Assembly: GCA_002083405.1 (NCBI GenBank) | Contig: LVWT01000049.1 | Span: forward strand, 186,001-250,000 | DNA from: Nitrospira sp. SG-bin2 | Lineage (GTDB): Bacteria > Nitrospirota > Nitrospiria > Nitrospirales > Nitrospiraceae | Reading direction: 5' to 3' | DNA: 64,000 nucleotides | Shown here: piece after piece, positions 1 through 8,104 of the stretch | Layout: every line of letters starts with the position of its first letter | Position numbering within the stretch: the first letter of the stretch is position 1 | Made by a program: the position numbers and the translations under genes | The notes under the pieces: generated by a model | The model's input: only the letters and a program-made list of their open reading frames with translations | Databases searched by the model: none | What the model was told of the DNA's origin: nothing

Positions 1-84
1 GGCAGCGGGGATCTCACGACCCTGTTCTGGGCACATGAAATCTACGATCCGCAACGATCCGACACCATCCGGGAGCCAGTGTAG
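1..84 (+). CDS. CapF/FnlB/WbjC-like bifunctional reductase, C-terminal end only
   Basis: The window opens in frame with the last 27 codons of a gene that stops at TAG 82-84, two bases before the next start. The visible tail contains a WAHEIYDPQRSDT-like stretch. I recall a similar ending, in the cupin domain, from CapF/FnlB/WbjC proteins, which make UDP-2-acetamido-2,6-dideoxy-L-talose on the way to UDP-N-acetyl-L-fucosamine. The next gene is the family's usual partner, the 2-epimerase, which supports the call. The catalytic Rossmann domain lies outside the window. The assignment rests on a short tail plus context. Confidence 0.55.
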   Translation, partial: GSGDLTTLFWAHEIYDPQRSDTIREPV

Positions 85-86
85 CC

Positions 87-1214
87 ATGAAAAAACTCAA
101 AGTCATGACGGTGGTTGGGACACGCCCCGAGATCATCAGGCTGTCGCGAGTGCTCGCTTGCCTCGATCGACATACGGACCATTGCCTGGTACACACCGGT
201 CAAAACTATGACTACGAATTGAATGAGATCTTCTTTAAAGAACTGGAGATTCGAAAGCCGGACTATGTCTTGGAGGCCGCGGGGCAGTCGGTAGCAGAGA
301 CGATCGGGACTATTCTCATCAAGATCGATCCAATCCTGGCAAAAGAGAATCCTGATGCGCTCCTTGTCTTGGGGGATACCAATAGTTGCTTGGCTGTGAT
401 AGTCGCTAAACGCAGAAAGATCCCTGTGTTTCACATGGAGGCAGGGAATCGATGCTTCGATCAGCGCGTCCCGGAGGAATTGAATCGAAAGATTGTCGAT
501 CACCTGAGTGATATCAATGTGACGTACAGCGAGTTGGCTCGCGAGTATCTGCTCAGGGAAGGATTGCCCCCTGAGCGTGTAATCAAAACGGGCAGCCCGA
601 TGTACGAAGTGGTATCCCACTACCGCTCGAAGATCGAGCAATCGGATGTGCTGAGTCGGTTGGGCCTGCAAGCCGGTGACTATTTCGTGGTCAGTGCCCA
701 TCGGGAAGAGAACGTCGATTCGCCTGCACAGTTTGACAAGCTCGTCGGCCTGCTCATCGGTCTGGCCGATGTCTATCAGCGGCGCCTTATATTTTCAGCC
801 CATCCACGGACCCGGGCGCGAATTGAGTCATCCAGGGTCCGATTGCCCAAGCTGGTGGAGCTTCACAAACCCTTCGGATTATTTGATTACGTCCATCTGG
901 AGATGCAGGCCTGTGCGGTCTTATCCGATAGCGGAACGATCACGGAAGAATCTTCCATCCTGAATTTTCCGGCGGTCAATATCCGCGAGGCGCATGAGCG
1001 TCCGGAGGGCATGGAAGAGGGGGCGGTGATGATGACGGGGCTTGATCGTGAGCGGGTTATGCAGGCGCTGTCTATTTTGGAGAAACAGCCCCGGGGAGAG
1101 CAACGAACGTTGCGGATCGTGCGGGACTATGATGTGCCGAATGTCTCCGAGAAAGTTCTCCGTATCATTCTCAGCTATACGGATTACGTGAATCGCCTTG
1201 TGTGGCATAAGTGA
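87..1214 (+). CDS. UDP-N-acetyl-L-fucosamine synthase-type UDP-HexNAc 2-epimerase (CapG/FnlC/WbjD-like)
   Basis: This 375-residue protein belongs to the non-hydrolysing UDP-GlcNAc 2-epimerase (WecB) superfamily. Visible motifs are GTRPEIIRLS (about 11-20), LGDTNSCLA, the active-site stretch HMEAGNRCFDQRVPEE, and SAHREENVD. The GNRCFDQRVPEE form is typical of the CapG/FnlC/WbjD branch, which epimerises C2 of UDP-PneNAc to give UDP-L-FucNAc, rather than of plain WecB. It starts at ATG 87, two bases after the stop of the CapF-like gene, as expected for a coupled pathway. It is cytoplasmic and supplies a nucleotide sugar for O-antigen or capsule. Plain WecB (UDP-ManNAc synthesis) is the alternative. 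Confidence 0.85.
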   Translation: MKKLKVMTVVGTRPEIIRLSRVLACLDRHTDHCLVHTGQNYDYELNEIFFKELEIRKPDYVLEAAGQSVAETIGTILIKIDPILAKENPDALLVLGDTNSCLAVIVAKRRKIPVFHMEAGNRCFDQRVPEELNRKIVDHLSDINVTYSELAREYLLREGLPPERVIKTGSPMYEVVSHYRSKIEQSDVLSRLGLQAGDYFVVSAHREENVDSPAQFDKLVGLLIGLADVYQRRLIFSAHPRTRARIESSRVRLPKLVELHKPFGLFDYVHLEMQACAVLSDSGTITEESSILNFPAVNIREAHERPEGMEEGAVMMTGLDRERVMQALSILEKQPRGEQRTLRIVRDYDVPNVSEKVLRIILSYTDYVNRLVWHK

Positions 1215-1232
1215 ACGGGTGTCAGAGGGACC

Positions 1233-2225
1233 ATGAGCGAGCGAATTGTGGTCACAGGAGCGAACGGGTTTGTCGGCTCGGCGCTGTGCCGCCGACTTCA
1301 TTCCGCCGGGCTGGTCGTTCGCAGCGCAGTGCGGGATCGGGCGAAGTTGCCGCAAGGCACGGTCTCGGAATCCAAAGATCTTGAATGGGTGGCGCTACAC
1401 GACCAATCGCCGGAGGATGAAACCAGACATGCGCTGCAGGACGTATCGGCGGTCGTTCATCTGGCGGCGCGGGTCCATGTCATGTCTGACGATGCCGCGG
1501 ACCCGTTGCGCGAGTTTCGCCGGGTCAACCGCGACTGGACAGAGCGGTTGGCCCGAGCCGCTGCCTTGCAGGGTGTCCGCCGATTTGTGTACCTGAGCTC
1601 GATCAAGGTGAACGGGGAAAGCAACGCCGGTCCATTCACCGAACAGGATCTCCCGAATCCGCAAGATCCCTATGGGATATCCAAGTGGGAAGCAGAGCAG
1701 GCACTCGCTCGAGTCTCATCCCAGACGGGTCTGGAGATCGTCATGATCCGATCGCCGCTTGTGTACGGACCAGGGGTCGGAGGGAATGTTCTGCAACTCC
1801 TGCATATCATCCGCCGTGGAATTCCCCTCCCGCTCGCATCGGCACACAATCGCCGGAGTTTGATCTATCTGGGGAATCTGGTCGATGCCCTTGCCTGTTG
1901 TGTGAAGGACGTACGTGCCGCCGGGCAGACCTATCTCGTGAGCGACGGAGAGGACCTCTCCACGCCTGAATTGATTCGACGACTCGCCAAAGCCTTGGAA
2001 CTGCCCGCGCGTTTGTGGCCTGTTCCGCTATCGATGCTTCGCTGGATCGGATCGGTTGCAGGAAAGCAGGCGATAATCGACCGGCTGCTTGGCTCGCTGC
2101 AAGTCGATTCGTCCAAGATCCGCAAGGAATTGGATTGGCATCCCCCCTATTCGGTCGGCCGAGGGTTCGCTGAAACAGCGGCTTGGTACCGTGGTCGGCT
2201 TCCACAGATCGCTCAGGTTTCCTGA
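1233..2225 (+). CDS. NAD-dependent sugar epimerase/reductase, WbpV/WreQ-like
   Basis: This 330-residue extended short-chain dehydrogenase has the Rossmann motif TGANGFVG (8-15) and a YGISK catalytic Tyr/Lys (about 147-151). Its closest look is to WbpV/WreQ-type enzymes, which reduce the 4-keto group of UDP-2-acetamido-2,6-dideoxy-hexulose, and to UDP-GlcNAc 4-epimerases. It lies directly before a WbpL-like transferase, the same wbpV-wbpL order seen in Pseudomonas O-antigen loci. The substrate cannot be fixed from sequence alone. The start is ATG 1233, 18 bases after the previous stop. Confidence 0.75.
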   Translation: MSERIVVTGANGFVGSALCRRLHSAGLVVRSAVRDRAKLPQGTVSESKDLEWVALHDQSPEDETRHALQDVSAVVHLAARVHVMSDDAADPLREFRRVNRDWTERLARAAALQGVRRFVYLSSIKVNGESNAGPFTEQDLPNPQDPYGISKWEAEQALARVSSQTGLEIVMIRSPLVYGPGVGGNVLQLLHIIRRGIPLPLASAHNRRSLIYLGNLVDALACCVKDVRAAGQTYLVSDGEDLSTPELIRRLAKALELPARLWPVPLSMLRWIGSVAGKQAIIDRLLGSLQVDSSKIRKELDWHPPYSVGRGFAETAAWYRGRLPQIAQVS

Positions 2226-2265
2226 TGCTCGCAGTACGGTTCAGGTCAATGTTCGTCATGTTTGT

Positions 2266-3273
2266 ATGATCGAATCATGTTCGCTTTGCCTGTACGGAGC
2301 CCCGGTCGCATCGTTTGCCGTGACATGGTTGGCGATCACCGTGTTGCTTCGCTCATTTTCCGACCGGATCCTGGACCATCCCAATGAGCGTTCGCTTCAC
2401 GAGCGGCCTGTGCCTCGTACGGGAGGGATGGGAGTGGCGGCCGGTATCGCCGCCGGCGTCCTGCTTGCCTCACCGGCTTCGTGGTGGCCGCTCTGGGCCG
2501 GCGCCGCGTTCCTTGTCGGGGTGTCCTTTCTCGATGATCTTCTCGGCCTGCCGATTGTCGGGCGGTTGATTGCGCACTTTATCGCGGCGGGTCTATGCGT
2601 GACCGGCCTCGTGGCCGATCAGCTGGGGCTTTTGTGGGTATCGGTCGCGATTGTGGCGACGGTGTGGATGATCAACCTCTATAATTTCATGGACGGGATG
2701 GACGGGCTGGCCGGCGGCATGGCTCTGTTCGGATTCGGGTTTCTTGCGATCGCGGCCTGGCTGGGGGACGATCGGGCGCTTGCTCTCGTAAGCCTGTCCA
2801 TTGCGGTGGCCGCCGGAGCATTCCTGCTGTTCAATTTTCACCCGGCCCGGGTGTTTTTAGGGGATGCGGGTTCCACGACATTCGGGTATCTTGCGGCAGG
2901 ACTTGGCCTGATCGGCTGGCGGGACGGGGCCTGGTCGCTCTGGTTTCCGCTGCTGGTTTTTTCCCCGTTCATCGTCGATGCCACCGTGACGCTGCTGAGG
3001 AGAATGGTGCAAGGCGAGCGATTCTGGCAGGCGCATCGCACGCATTATTATCAACGGCTTGTTTTAAACGGGTGGAGCCATCGAAAAACCTCGTTGGCGG
3101 AGTATGGAGTGATGTGTGCCTGCGGGATCGGCGCGCTCGCGTTTCAGCAGACGCCGGGCAGTTATCAATTATTGATCGTGGGAATCTGGGCGCTTGGGTT
3201 TTTCGGACTGAGCCAATTTGTTTCGATCGTGGAACGGCGGATTTCCAATCAAGGCGCGTTCGATGGACGGTGA
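2266..3273 (+). CDS. Undecaprenyl-phosphate glycosyl-1-phosphate transferase, WbpL/WecA-like (MraY superfamily)
   Basis: This protein of about 335 residues is a polytopic membrane enzyme. It carries the Asp pair LDDLLGLP, the Mg-binding NLYNFMDGMDGLAGG loop, GDAGST, and a C-terminal AHRTHYYQRL motif typical of WbpL/WecA. It would transfer a HexNAc-1-phosphate (FucNAc or QuiNAc, judging from its neighbours) to undecaprenyl phosphate and so start O-unit assembly at the inner membrane. The open frame extends upstream into the previous gene. ATG 2266 is chosen because the membrane segments begin just after it. Translation may be coupled to the preceding gene. Confidence 0.85.
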   Translation: MIESCSLCLYGAPVASFAVTWLAITVLLRSFSDRILDHPNERSLHERPVPRTGGMGVAAGIAAGVLLASPASWWPLWAGAAFLVGVSFLDDLLGLPIVGRLIAHFIAAGLCVTGLVADQLGLLWVSVAIVATVWMINLYNFMDGMDGLAGGMALFGFGFLAIAAWLGDDRALALVSLSIAVAAGAFLLFNFHPARVFLGDAGSTTFGYLAAGLGLIGWRDGAWSLWFPLLVFSPFIVDATVTLLRRMVQGERFWQAHRTHYYQRLVLNGWSHRKTSLAEYGVMCACGIGALAFQQTPGSYQLLIVGIWALGFFGLSQFVSIVERRISNQGAFDGR

Positions 3274-3322
3274 GCTTGTCCGGACCGGTACTGAGCCGAA
3301 GGCTGTCGCCGGGTCTGCCGCC

Positions 3323-3340
3323 GGCAGGCATCTGCCTGCC
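3323..3340. repeat. Perfect short hairpin before the methyltransferase
   Basis: GGCAGGCA and TGCCTGCC form a perfect 8-bp stem with a 2-nt loop. It lies just ahead of ATG 3344, in 70 bases of non-conserved-looking sequence between the transferase and the methyltransferase. It could hinder initiation at 3344, or it may be a remnant of a small intergenic repeat. Confidence 0.5.
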
Positions 3341-3343
3341 CAG

Positions 3344-4114
3344 ATGAGTGATAAGAGAGATGTATTGCGTCTGGCTGTTCAGTTACGCGATGAAGGCTGG
3401 CTGTTCCGGCGGGGAGATGCTGAGCTGGAGGATGTGTTTAAGGGGAGTATCGATCGATTCTGTGACATTGCCGTGGCGCTGCGCAACGCCCATCGGGTGT
3501 TGGATGTGGGAGCAGGACACGGGCTGTTGCTGTCATTGTTGACGGAGCTAGGACATGAGTGCCATGCGCTCGATGTCCAGGATCAACCGGTGGCCCATCC
3601 CGATATCTATGGCGCCAAGAATATTGCATTCCACCTGTGCAACGTCGAGGTTGACGCCATTCCCTATCCGGACGAATCATTCGATGCGGTTGTGTGTTGT
3701 CAGGTCTTGGAGCATTTCAGTCATTCGCACCTGCCGGCGATGACGGAAATCAGGCGAGTCCTGAAGCCGGGCGGCATGGTGGAAGTCGATGTGCCGAATG
3801 CCGCAAGCTTTCGGAATCGAAGCCGGATGTTGCGCGGAAAACATATCACCTATGACTACGAAGAGCATTACCTGCATGCGGCTCCGATTCTCTACAAGGG
3901 AATGTCGTTTTTCCCGCGCCGGCACAACCGCGAGTTTACGAAGTCCGATCTTGAAATTTTGTTGCGGGCTTCCGGGTATCGTGAAATAGACGTGCAGTTC
4001 CTCAAGTCCAGGCGGTATCGGGAAGGGTGGGGGCGGTTGCAATCCGTCGGGACCGCCATAAAGGATCTGGTGCCCTCTTTGCGAAAATCACTCATCGCGT
4101 TTGCGGTGAAGTGA
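3344..4114 (+). CDS. Class I SAM-dependent methyltransferase (Methyltransf_11 type)
   Basis: This protein of about 256 residues has the SAM-binding motif VLDVGAGHG, then DAVVCCQVLEHF (motif III region) and EIRRVLKPGGMVEVDVP, the classic Methyltransf_11 order. It probably methylates a sugar or lipid-linked glycan, given the surrounding O-antigen genes, but its target is unknown. Two starts are possible. ATG 3344 begins where the sequence becomes domain-like. ATG 3263 would overlap the upstream stop by 11 bases and has an AAGG eight bases before it, but it adds a 27-residue low-information extension spanning a hairpin. The 3' end overlaps the next start (GTGA). Confidence 0.8.
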   Translation: MSDKRDVLRLAVQLRDEGWLFRRGDAELEDVFKGSIDRFCDIAVALRNAHRVLDVGAGHGLLLSLLTELGHECHALDVQDQPVAHPDIYGAKNIAFHLCNVEVDAIPYPDESFDAVVCCQVLEHFSHSHLPAMTEIRRVLKPGGMVEVDVPNAASFRNRSRMLRGKHITYDYEEHYLHAAPILYKGMSFFPRRHNREFTKSDLEILLRASGYREIDVQFLKSRRYREGWGRLQSVGTAIKDLVPSLRKSLIAFAVK

Positions 4115-5349
4115 TTGTGGTAACTGGCCGGGCGATTCAGGTGCATGCTGCGTCCCTCGCCGGTTGGGCGGTCGCGGGGTTGGGGTTCAGTCTGCCGATC
4201 TCGACCAGCCTCGACGGGGTGTTGCTGGTCGTGACGGTTGTTGCTTGGATCGTCAGCGGCCGATTCGCCGAGATCCCCGGGATCGTCCGTCGAGACTGGT
4301 ATGTGCTGCTGCTGCCGGGGTTGTTCTTCCTGCTCGCTATCGGAATGACACACGGCCTCGCGTCGTTCGGTGAGCGGGCGAAGTACCTCTGGAAATACGA
4401 CGATTTTCTGCTTCCGCTCGTGTTTGTTCCGCTGTTTGCCGATCCGGCTGTGCGTGAACGGGGACTGTGGGCGTTCGGCTGCAGCATGGCCGTGACGCTC
4501 GTGATTTCACTGGGTCTGGCCGCCGGATGGATTCCGCCCAGCTCGTGGTTCCATGGCAACACAGCCAACGCGACTGTATTCAAACAGCAAATTACGCACA
4601 ATGTATTGATGGCCTTCGCCGCGTTTCTCTTCGCAGAAGTCGCGATGAGAGCCAGGGTTCCATGGCATCGGTATGGATTGAGTCTGTTGGCGGTGGGAGC
4701 GGTGGCCGATGTGTTGATGTTCGTACAGGGACGTACGGGACAGCTCGTGTTGGGTGCCTTGATCATCCTATGGTGTGAACGTCAATTTGGATTGCGCGGC
4801 GTGGTTCTTGGCATGGCGGGAGTTCTTTCACTCGTCGTTTTGTCGTATGCCGTGTCGCCGGTGTTCTATCAACGTGTGGCAAAGACCGTGGAGGAAATGG
4901 AGCGAGCGCAAGTTGAATCGGTGGCGCCGGAGAGTTCCTCTGTCGGGGTTCGACTCGAGTGGTATCAAAACACGGCGAATCTGATCGCCGCTCATCCGCT
5001 CGTCGGAGTGGGGACCGGCAGCTTTCCACGCGCCTATGCCGGGATGGTGACGGACCCTGCGGCTGTCAAACCGGCCCACCCCCATAACCAATATCTGCTG
5101 ACGGGTGCAGAACTGGGCATGGCGGGCCTGTTGGCATTGCTTGCGATGTTTGGAATATTGTGGTGGAGGTTCAGGCAGGCCGGCGGCAATCTCTATGCAG
5201 AGCTCGGACAGGGCGCCGTGCTTCTGATGGTCATCGGCTGCGTCTTTAACTCATTCTTTCTCGACCATGCCGAGGGACTCTTCTTCGCTTGGGTCATCAG
5301 CGCCGCATTCGCCTCGGAGGGTCTTGGGGCTGGCAAGGACATATGCTGA
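4111..5349 (+). CDS. O-antigen ligase family protein (WaaL/Wzy_C)
   Basis: This protein of about 412 residues has roughly ten hydrophobic segments. Near residues 323-328 it has the HPHNQY motif, within the long periplasmic loop typical of the O-antigen ligase/Wzy_C family. Upstream of that is a LVGVGTGSFPRAY stretch, also usual for the family. It would join the finished polysaccharide to lipid A-core in the periplasm, or polymerise it. GTG 4111 is taken as the start because it overlaps the methyltransferase TGA by four bases. GTG 4117 is an alternative. Ligase and polymerase cannot be told apart here. Confidence 0.8.
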   Translation: MIVVTGRAIQVHAASLAGWAVAGLGFSLPISTSLDGVLLVVTVVAWIVSGRFAEIPGIVRRDWYVLLLPGLFFLLAIGMTHGLASFGERAKYLWKYDDFLLPLVFVPLFADPAVRERGLWAFGCSMAVTLVISLGLAAGWIPPSSWFHGNTANATVFKQQITHNVLMAFAAFLFAEVAMRARVPWHRYGLSLLAVGAVADVLMFVQGRTGQLVLGALIILWCERQFGLRGVVLGMAGVLSLVVLSYAVSPVFYQRVAKTVEEMERAQVESVAPESSSVGVRLEWYQNTANLIAAHPLVGVGTGSFPRAYAGMVTDPAAVKPAHPHNQYLLTGAELGMAGLLALLAMFGILWWRFRQAGGNLYAELGQGAVLLMVIGCVFNSFFLDHAEGLFFAWVISAAFASEGLGAGKDIC

Positions 5350-6146
5350 AACTGTCCGCTTACATCATCGCCTATAACGAAGTCGATAAAATTGCCGATG
5401 CGGTCAACAGTGTTCTCTGGGCTGATGAAGTCGTGGTGGCGGATTCGGCCAGCACGGACGGCACCGATCGGATCGCGCGGGAATTGGGGGCGAGGGTGGT
5501 GCAGATCCCGTTTGAAGGGTTCGGCCATCTGCGAAATCGCGCAGTCGAAGCCTGTACGCATGAGTGGGTGCTGAGTATCGATACCGATGAGCAGTGCACG
5601 CCGGAGGTGCGGGATGAAGTGCTGGCGATCCTGGCCGGGAATCCCACGCATGATGCCTATCTTGTGCCGAGGCGGAACTATTTTATGGGGCGCTGGGTCC
5701 GGCATTCAGGCTGGTACCCGAATTTCAGACAGCCGCAATTATTTCGAAAGAGCGCGATGAAATACATGGAACTGCCGGTTCATGAAGGGTACGAACTGCT
5801 GACTGCCAAGCCGGTCGGCCGGCTGGAGCATGCGATCTGGCAGATTCCATTCAGGAATTTTGAAGAAGTCGTGAAGAAAGCCAACCGGTACTCGACGCTC
5901 GGTGCTTTGAAGTTGACCGATAAGCGGGTCTCGATGGGCACGGCCCTCTGGCACGGAATCTGGTCGTTTCTCAAGCATTATGTGGCGAAGCGTGGGTTCC
6001 TCGACGGTTGGGCCGGATTTGTTATTGCCGTTGGTAACTTTGAAGGCACGTTTTACCGCTATGCGAAGCGGTTTGAACAGCAGGAACAGTGGCCGATTCC
6101 GAAGCAACCGACACTGAAAAGACCAACAGGGATCCAGGAGAGATGA
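5343..6146 (+). CDS. Family 2 glycosyltransferase, WaaE/KdtX-like
   Basis: This 267-residue GT-A enzyme starts with YIIAYNEVDKI. It has the nucleotide-binding VVVADSASTDGTDRIA, the metal site SIDTDEQ, and the FRQPQLFRKSA and VHEGY segments typical of WaaE/KdtX-type lipopolysaccharide core transferases. The ATG at 5343 overlaps the ligase stop by seven bases, so translation is probably coupled. A hydrophobic stretch near the C-terminus may hold it at the inner membrane. The donor sugar is not predictable; glucose or heptose are usual in the family. Confidence 0.85.
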   Translation: MLKLSAYIIAYNEVDKIADAVNSVLWADEVVVADSASTDGTDRIARELGARVVQIPFEGFGHLRNRAVEACTHEWVLSIDTDEQCTPEVRDEVLAILAGNPTHDAYLVPRRNYFMGRWVRHSGWYPNFRQPQLFRKSAMKYMELPVHEGYELLTAKPVGRLEHAIWQIPFRNFEEVVKKANRYSTLGALKLTDKRVSMGTALWHGIWSFLKHYVAKRGFLDGWAGFVIAVGNFEGTFYRYAKRFEQQEQWPIPKQPTLKRPTGIQER

Positions 6147-6958
6147 AGACCGCGGTCATCGTTCCCACCTATAACAGTCCTGATGCACTCGAAGTCGTCT
6201 TGCGAGGATACAGCCTGCAAGATGATCAGGAGTTTGAAGTGATCGTGGCCGATGATGGCTCTACTGAAGACACGAAAACACTCTTGGATCGACTGCGAGG
6301 GCAGATGCCGTTTTCGATGACCCATGTATGGCAGGAGGACAAAGGTTTTCGCCTGGCTGCCGTGCGTAATCGGGCTGTGGCAGCGACTCAAGCGGACTAC
6401 ATTATCTTTACCGATGGAGACTGCATTCCCTCCCGTCGATTTGTATCTGCTCACAAGCAGTTGGCGGAGCAAGGCTACTTCTTGGCAGCCAATAGGATAT
6501 TGATGAGTCAACGATTGAGCGAGGAGATTTTGCGCAACCGTTCGTCATTGAGCTCGTGGGGATGGGCCGAGTGGTGTGTCGCCAGAGCACGTCAAGATAT
6601 CGACAAGCTTCTGCCGCTTGTTGTATTGCCGGATGGCGCTTTCCGCAAATGGTCTCCCCATCGTTGGCAAGGGTTGAAGACGTGTAACTTGTCCTTGTGG
6701 AGGGAAGACCTTCTCAGAATTAACGGGCTCGACGAATCCTATGAAGGATGGGGACTCGATGATTCGGACCTGGTGGTCCGTCTCTTTCATGCGGGAATCA
6801 AACATAAAAGTGCAAGGTTTGCAGCCCCCGTGTTCCACCTGTGGCACAGGGAGAGTGACCGCAGTTCGTATCACAAAAACCAGGAACGGTTTTCAAAGGT
6901 TCTACAAGCACGCGCGATTCGAGCGATGGTCGGTCTCGACCAATATGTTATCCGCTAG
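6143..6958 (+). CDS. Family 2 glycosyltransferase with galactosyltransferase-type C-terminal segment
   Basis: This protein of about 271 residues has the GT-A start VIVPTYNSPDALE, VIVADDGSTEDT, the DxD-like TDGDC, and the late motif YEGWGLDDSDLVVRL. This layout is that of chondroitin-polymerase-like and Glyco_transf_7C enzymes. The start ATG 6143 follows AGGAGAG and overlaps the previous stop (ATGA). It is a cytoplasmic face enzyme that extends the O-unit or core. GC is a little lower than in its neighbours, which is common for O-antigen transferases. Confidence 0.82.
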   Translation: MKTAVIVPTYNSPDALEVVLRGYSLQDDQEFEVIVADDGSTEDTKTLLDRLRGQMPFSMTHVWQEDKGFRLAAVRNRAVAATQADYIIFTDGDCIPSRRFVSAHKQLAEQGYFLAANRILMSQRLSEEILRNRSSLSSWGWAEWCVARARQDIDKLLPLVVLPDGAFRKWSPHRWQGLKTCNLSLWREDLLRINGLDESYEGWGLDDSDLVVRLFHAGIKHKSARFAAPVFHLWHRESDRSSYHKNQERFSKVLQARAIRAMVGLDQYVIR

Positions 6959-8104
6959 GTGGAAAGCGACAGGTCTGATTTGGCTCTCAACAGTGTCTTG
7001 ATCGTATGCACGAGGCGCATCGGCGATGTGTTGTTGGCGACACCGGTCGTGCGGTCGATCAAAGCCGCGTATCCGGAGGCTGTGATCGATCTGCTCGTGT
7101 TCGAGGGGACACAAAGCGTTGTGGCTGCAAACCCCGATCTCCGCAGAGTCTGGACGATTGCTGAACGTCCGACGACCAGAGCTCAGCTGCTGTTGTCGTG
7201 TTCACTGTGGCGTCGATATGACCTTGCAATCTCTGTCCTAACCGGTGATCGTCCGACTTTTTACTCATGGGTTTCTGGGCGGTATCGCGTAGGGGCGCTG
7301 TTGCCGGACGCGAAATCGTGGTGGAAGCGGCGGTTGCTGGATGAGTGGGTGCCGTTCGACAATTTAAACACCCATACGGTCGCGATGAATCTCCGCCTCC
7401 TTGAATCGTTGAATGTTGCTCCGCTTCCAACTCCTGTCGTCAGCTGGCGCCAGGAAGATGAAGTCGCGGTCCGAAGGCTGTGTTCCGCTGTCGACGGCGC
7501 ACAGGCGTATGCGGTGCTGCATGTCTCGCCAAAGTTTGTGTACAAAACCTGGACTGTAGCCGGTTGGGAGGCGTTCGGACGCTGGCTGGCAGATCAGGGT
7601 CTGACGATAGTTGTGACAGGCGGAGATGCGCCGGGGGAAGGGGCCTTCTGTGAAGATGTGGTTCAACGCCTGCCGAAGGGGACGGTGAATCTTGCGGGCC
7701 AGGTCGGGCTTCCGGCGCTGGGGTATCTCTTGAGCCGTGCCGCGCTCTACGTTGGAACGGACACAGCTGTGAGCCATATGGCAGCAGCGGTCGGTGCGCC
7801 GACAGTCGTTCTGTTCGGTCCTTCGAATCCGGTCAAGTGGGGTCCATGGCCCAAGGATTTTCCTCTTGCGGACAGCCCGTGGAGAAAACATGGATCGCAG
7901 CGGCAGGGCAACGTGTTCCTTTTACAAGGCGAGGGAGATTGTGTACCCTGTCTTGGCGAGGGGTGCGATCGGCACATCAATAGTTTGAGTAACTGTCTTC
8001 AGCAGTTGCCGGCCGGCCGCGTCATCGAGGCTTCGCGGATGATGTTGGCTGAACAGCATGATCGGTACCATACACCGTTGCCCATGACATCGAAACACCT
8101 ATGA
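6959..8104 (+). CDS. Family 9 glycosyltransferase (LPS heptosyltransferase-like)
   Basis: This 381-residue protein has the GT9 hallmarks RRIGDVLLATPVVRSIK at the N-terminus and VGTDTAVSHMAAAVGAPTVVLFG in the C-terminal nucleotide-binding domain. It resembles WaaC/WaaF/WaaQ and would add heptose, or another sugar, to the lipopolysaccharide core. The chosen start is GTG 6959, directly after the previous stop. TTG 6980, next to the conserved core, is an alternative. Its 3' end overlaps the next gene by four bases (ATGA). Confidence 0.85.
   Translation: MESDRSDLALNSVLIVCTRRIGDVLLATPVVRSIKAAYPEAVIDLLVFEGTQSVVAANPDLRRVWTIAERPTTRAQLLLSCSLWRRYDLAISVLTGDRPTFYSWVSGRYRVGALLPDAKSWWKRRLLDEWVPFDNLNTHTVAMNLRLLESLNVAPLPTPVVSWRQEDEVAVRRLCSAVDGAQAYAVLHVSPKFVYKTWTVAGWEAFGRWLADQGLTIVVTGGDAPGEGAFCEDVVQRLPKGTVNLAGQVGLPALGYLLSRAALYVGTDTAVSHMAAAVGAPTVVLFGPSNPVKWGPWPKDFPLADSPWRKHGSQRQGNVFLLQGEGDCVPCLGEGCDRHINSLSNCLQQLPAGRVIEASRMMLAEQHDRYHTPLPMTSKHL

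Noticed and set aside
42..701. Long - strand frame opposite the 2-epimerase gene
   Set aside because: It is antisense to a clear enzyme gene, with no family-like sequence and no ribosome site.
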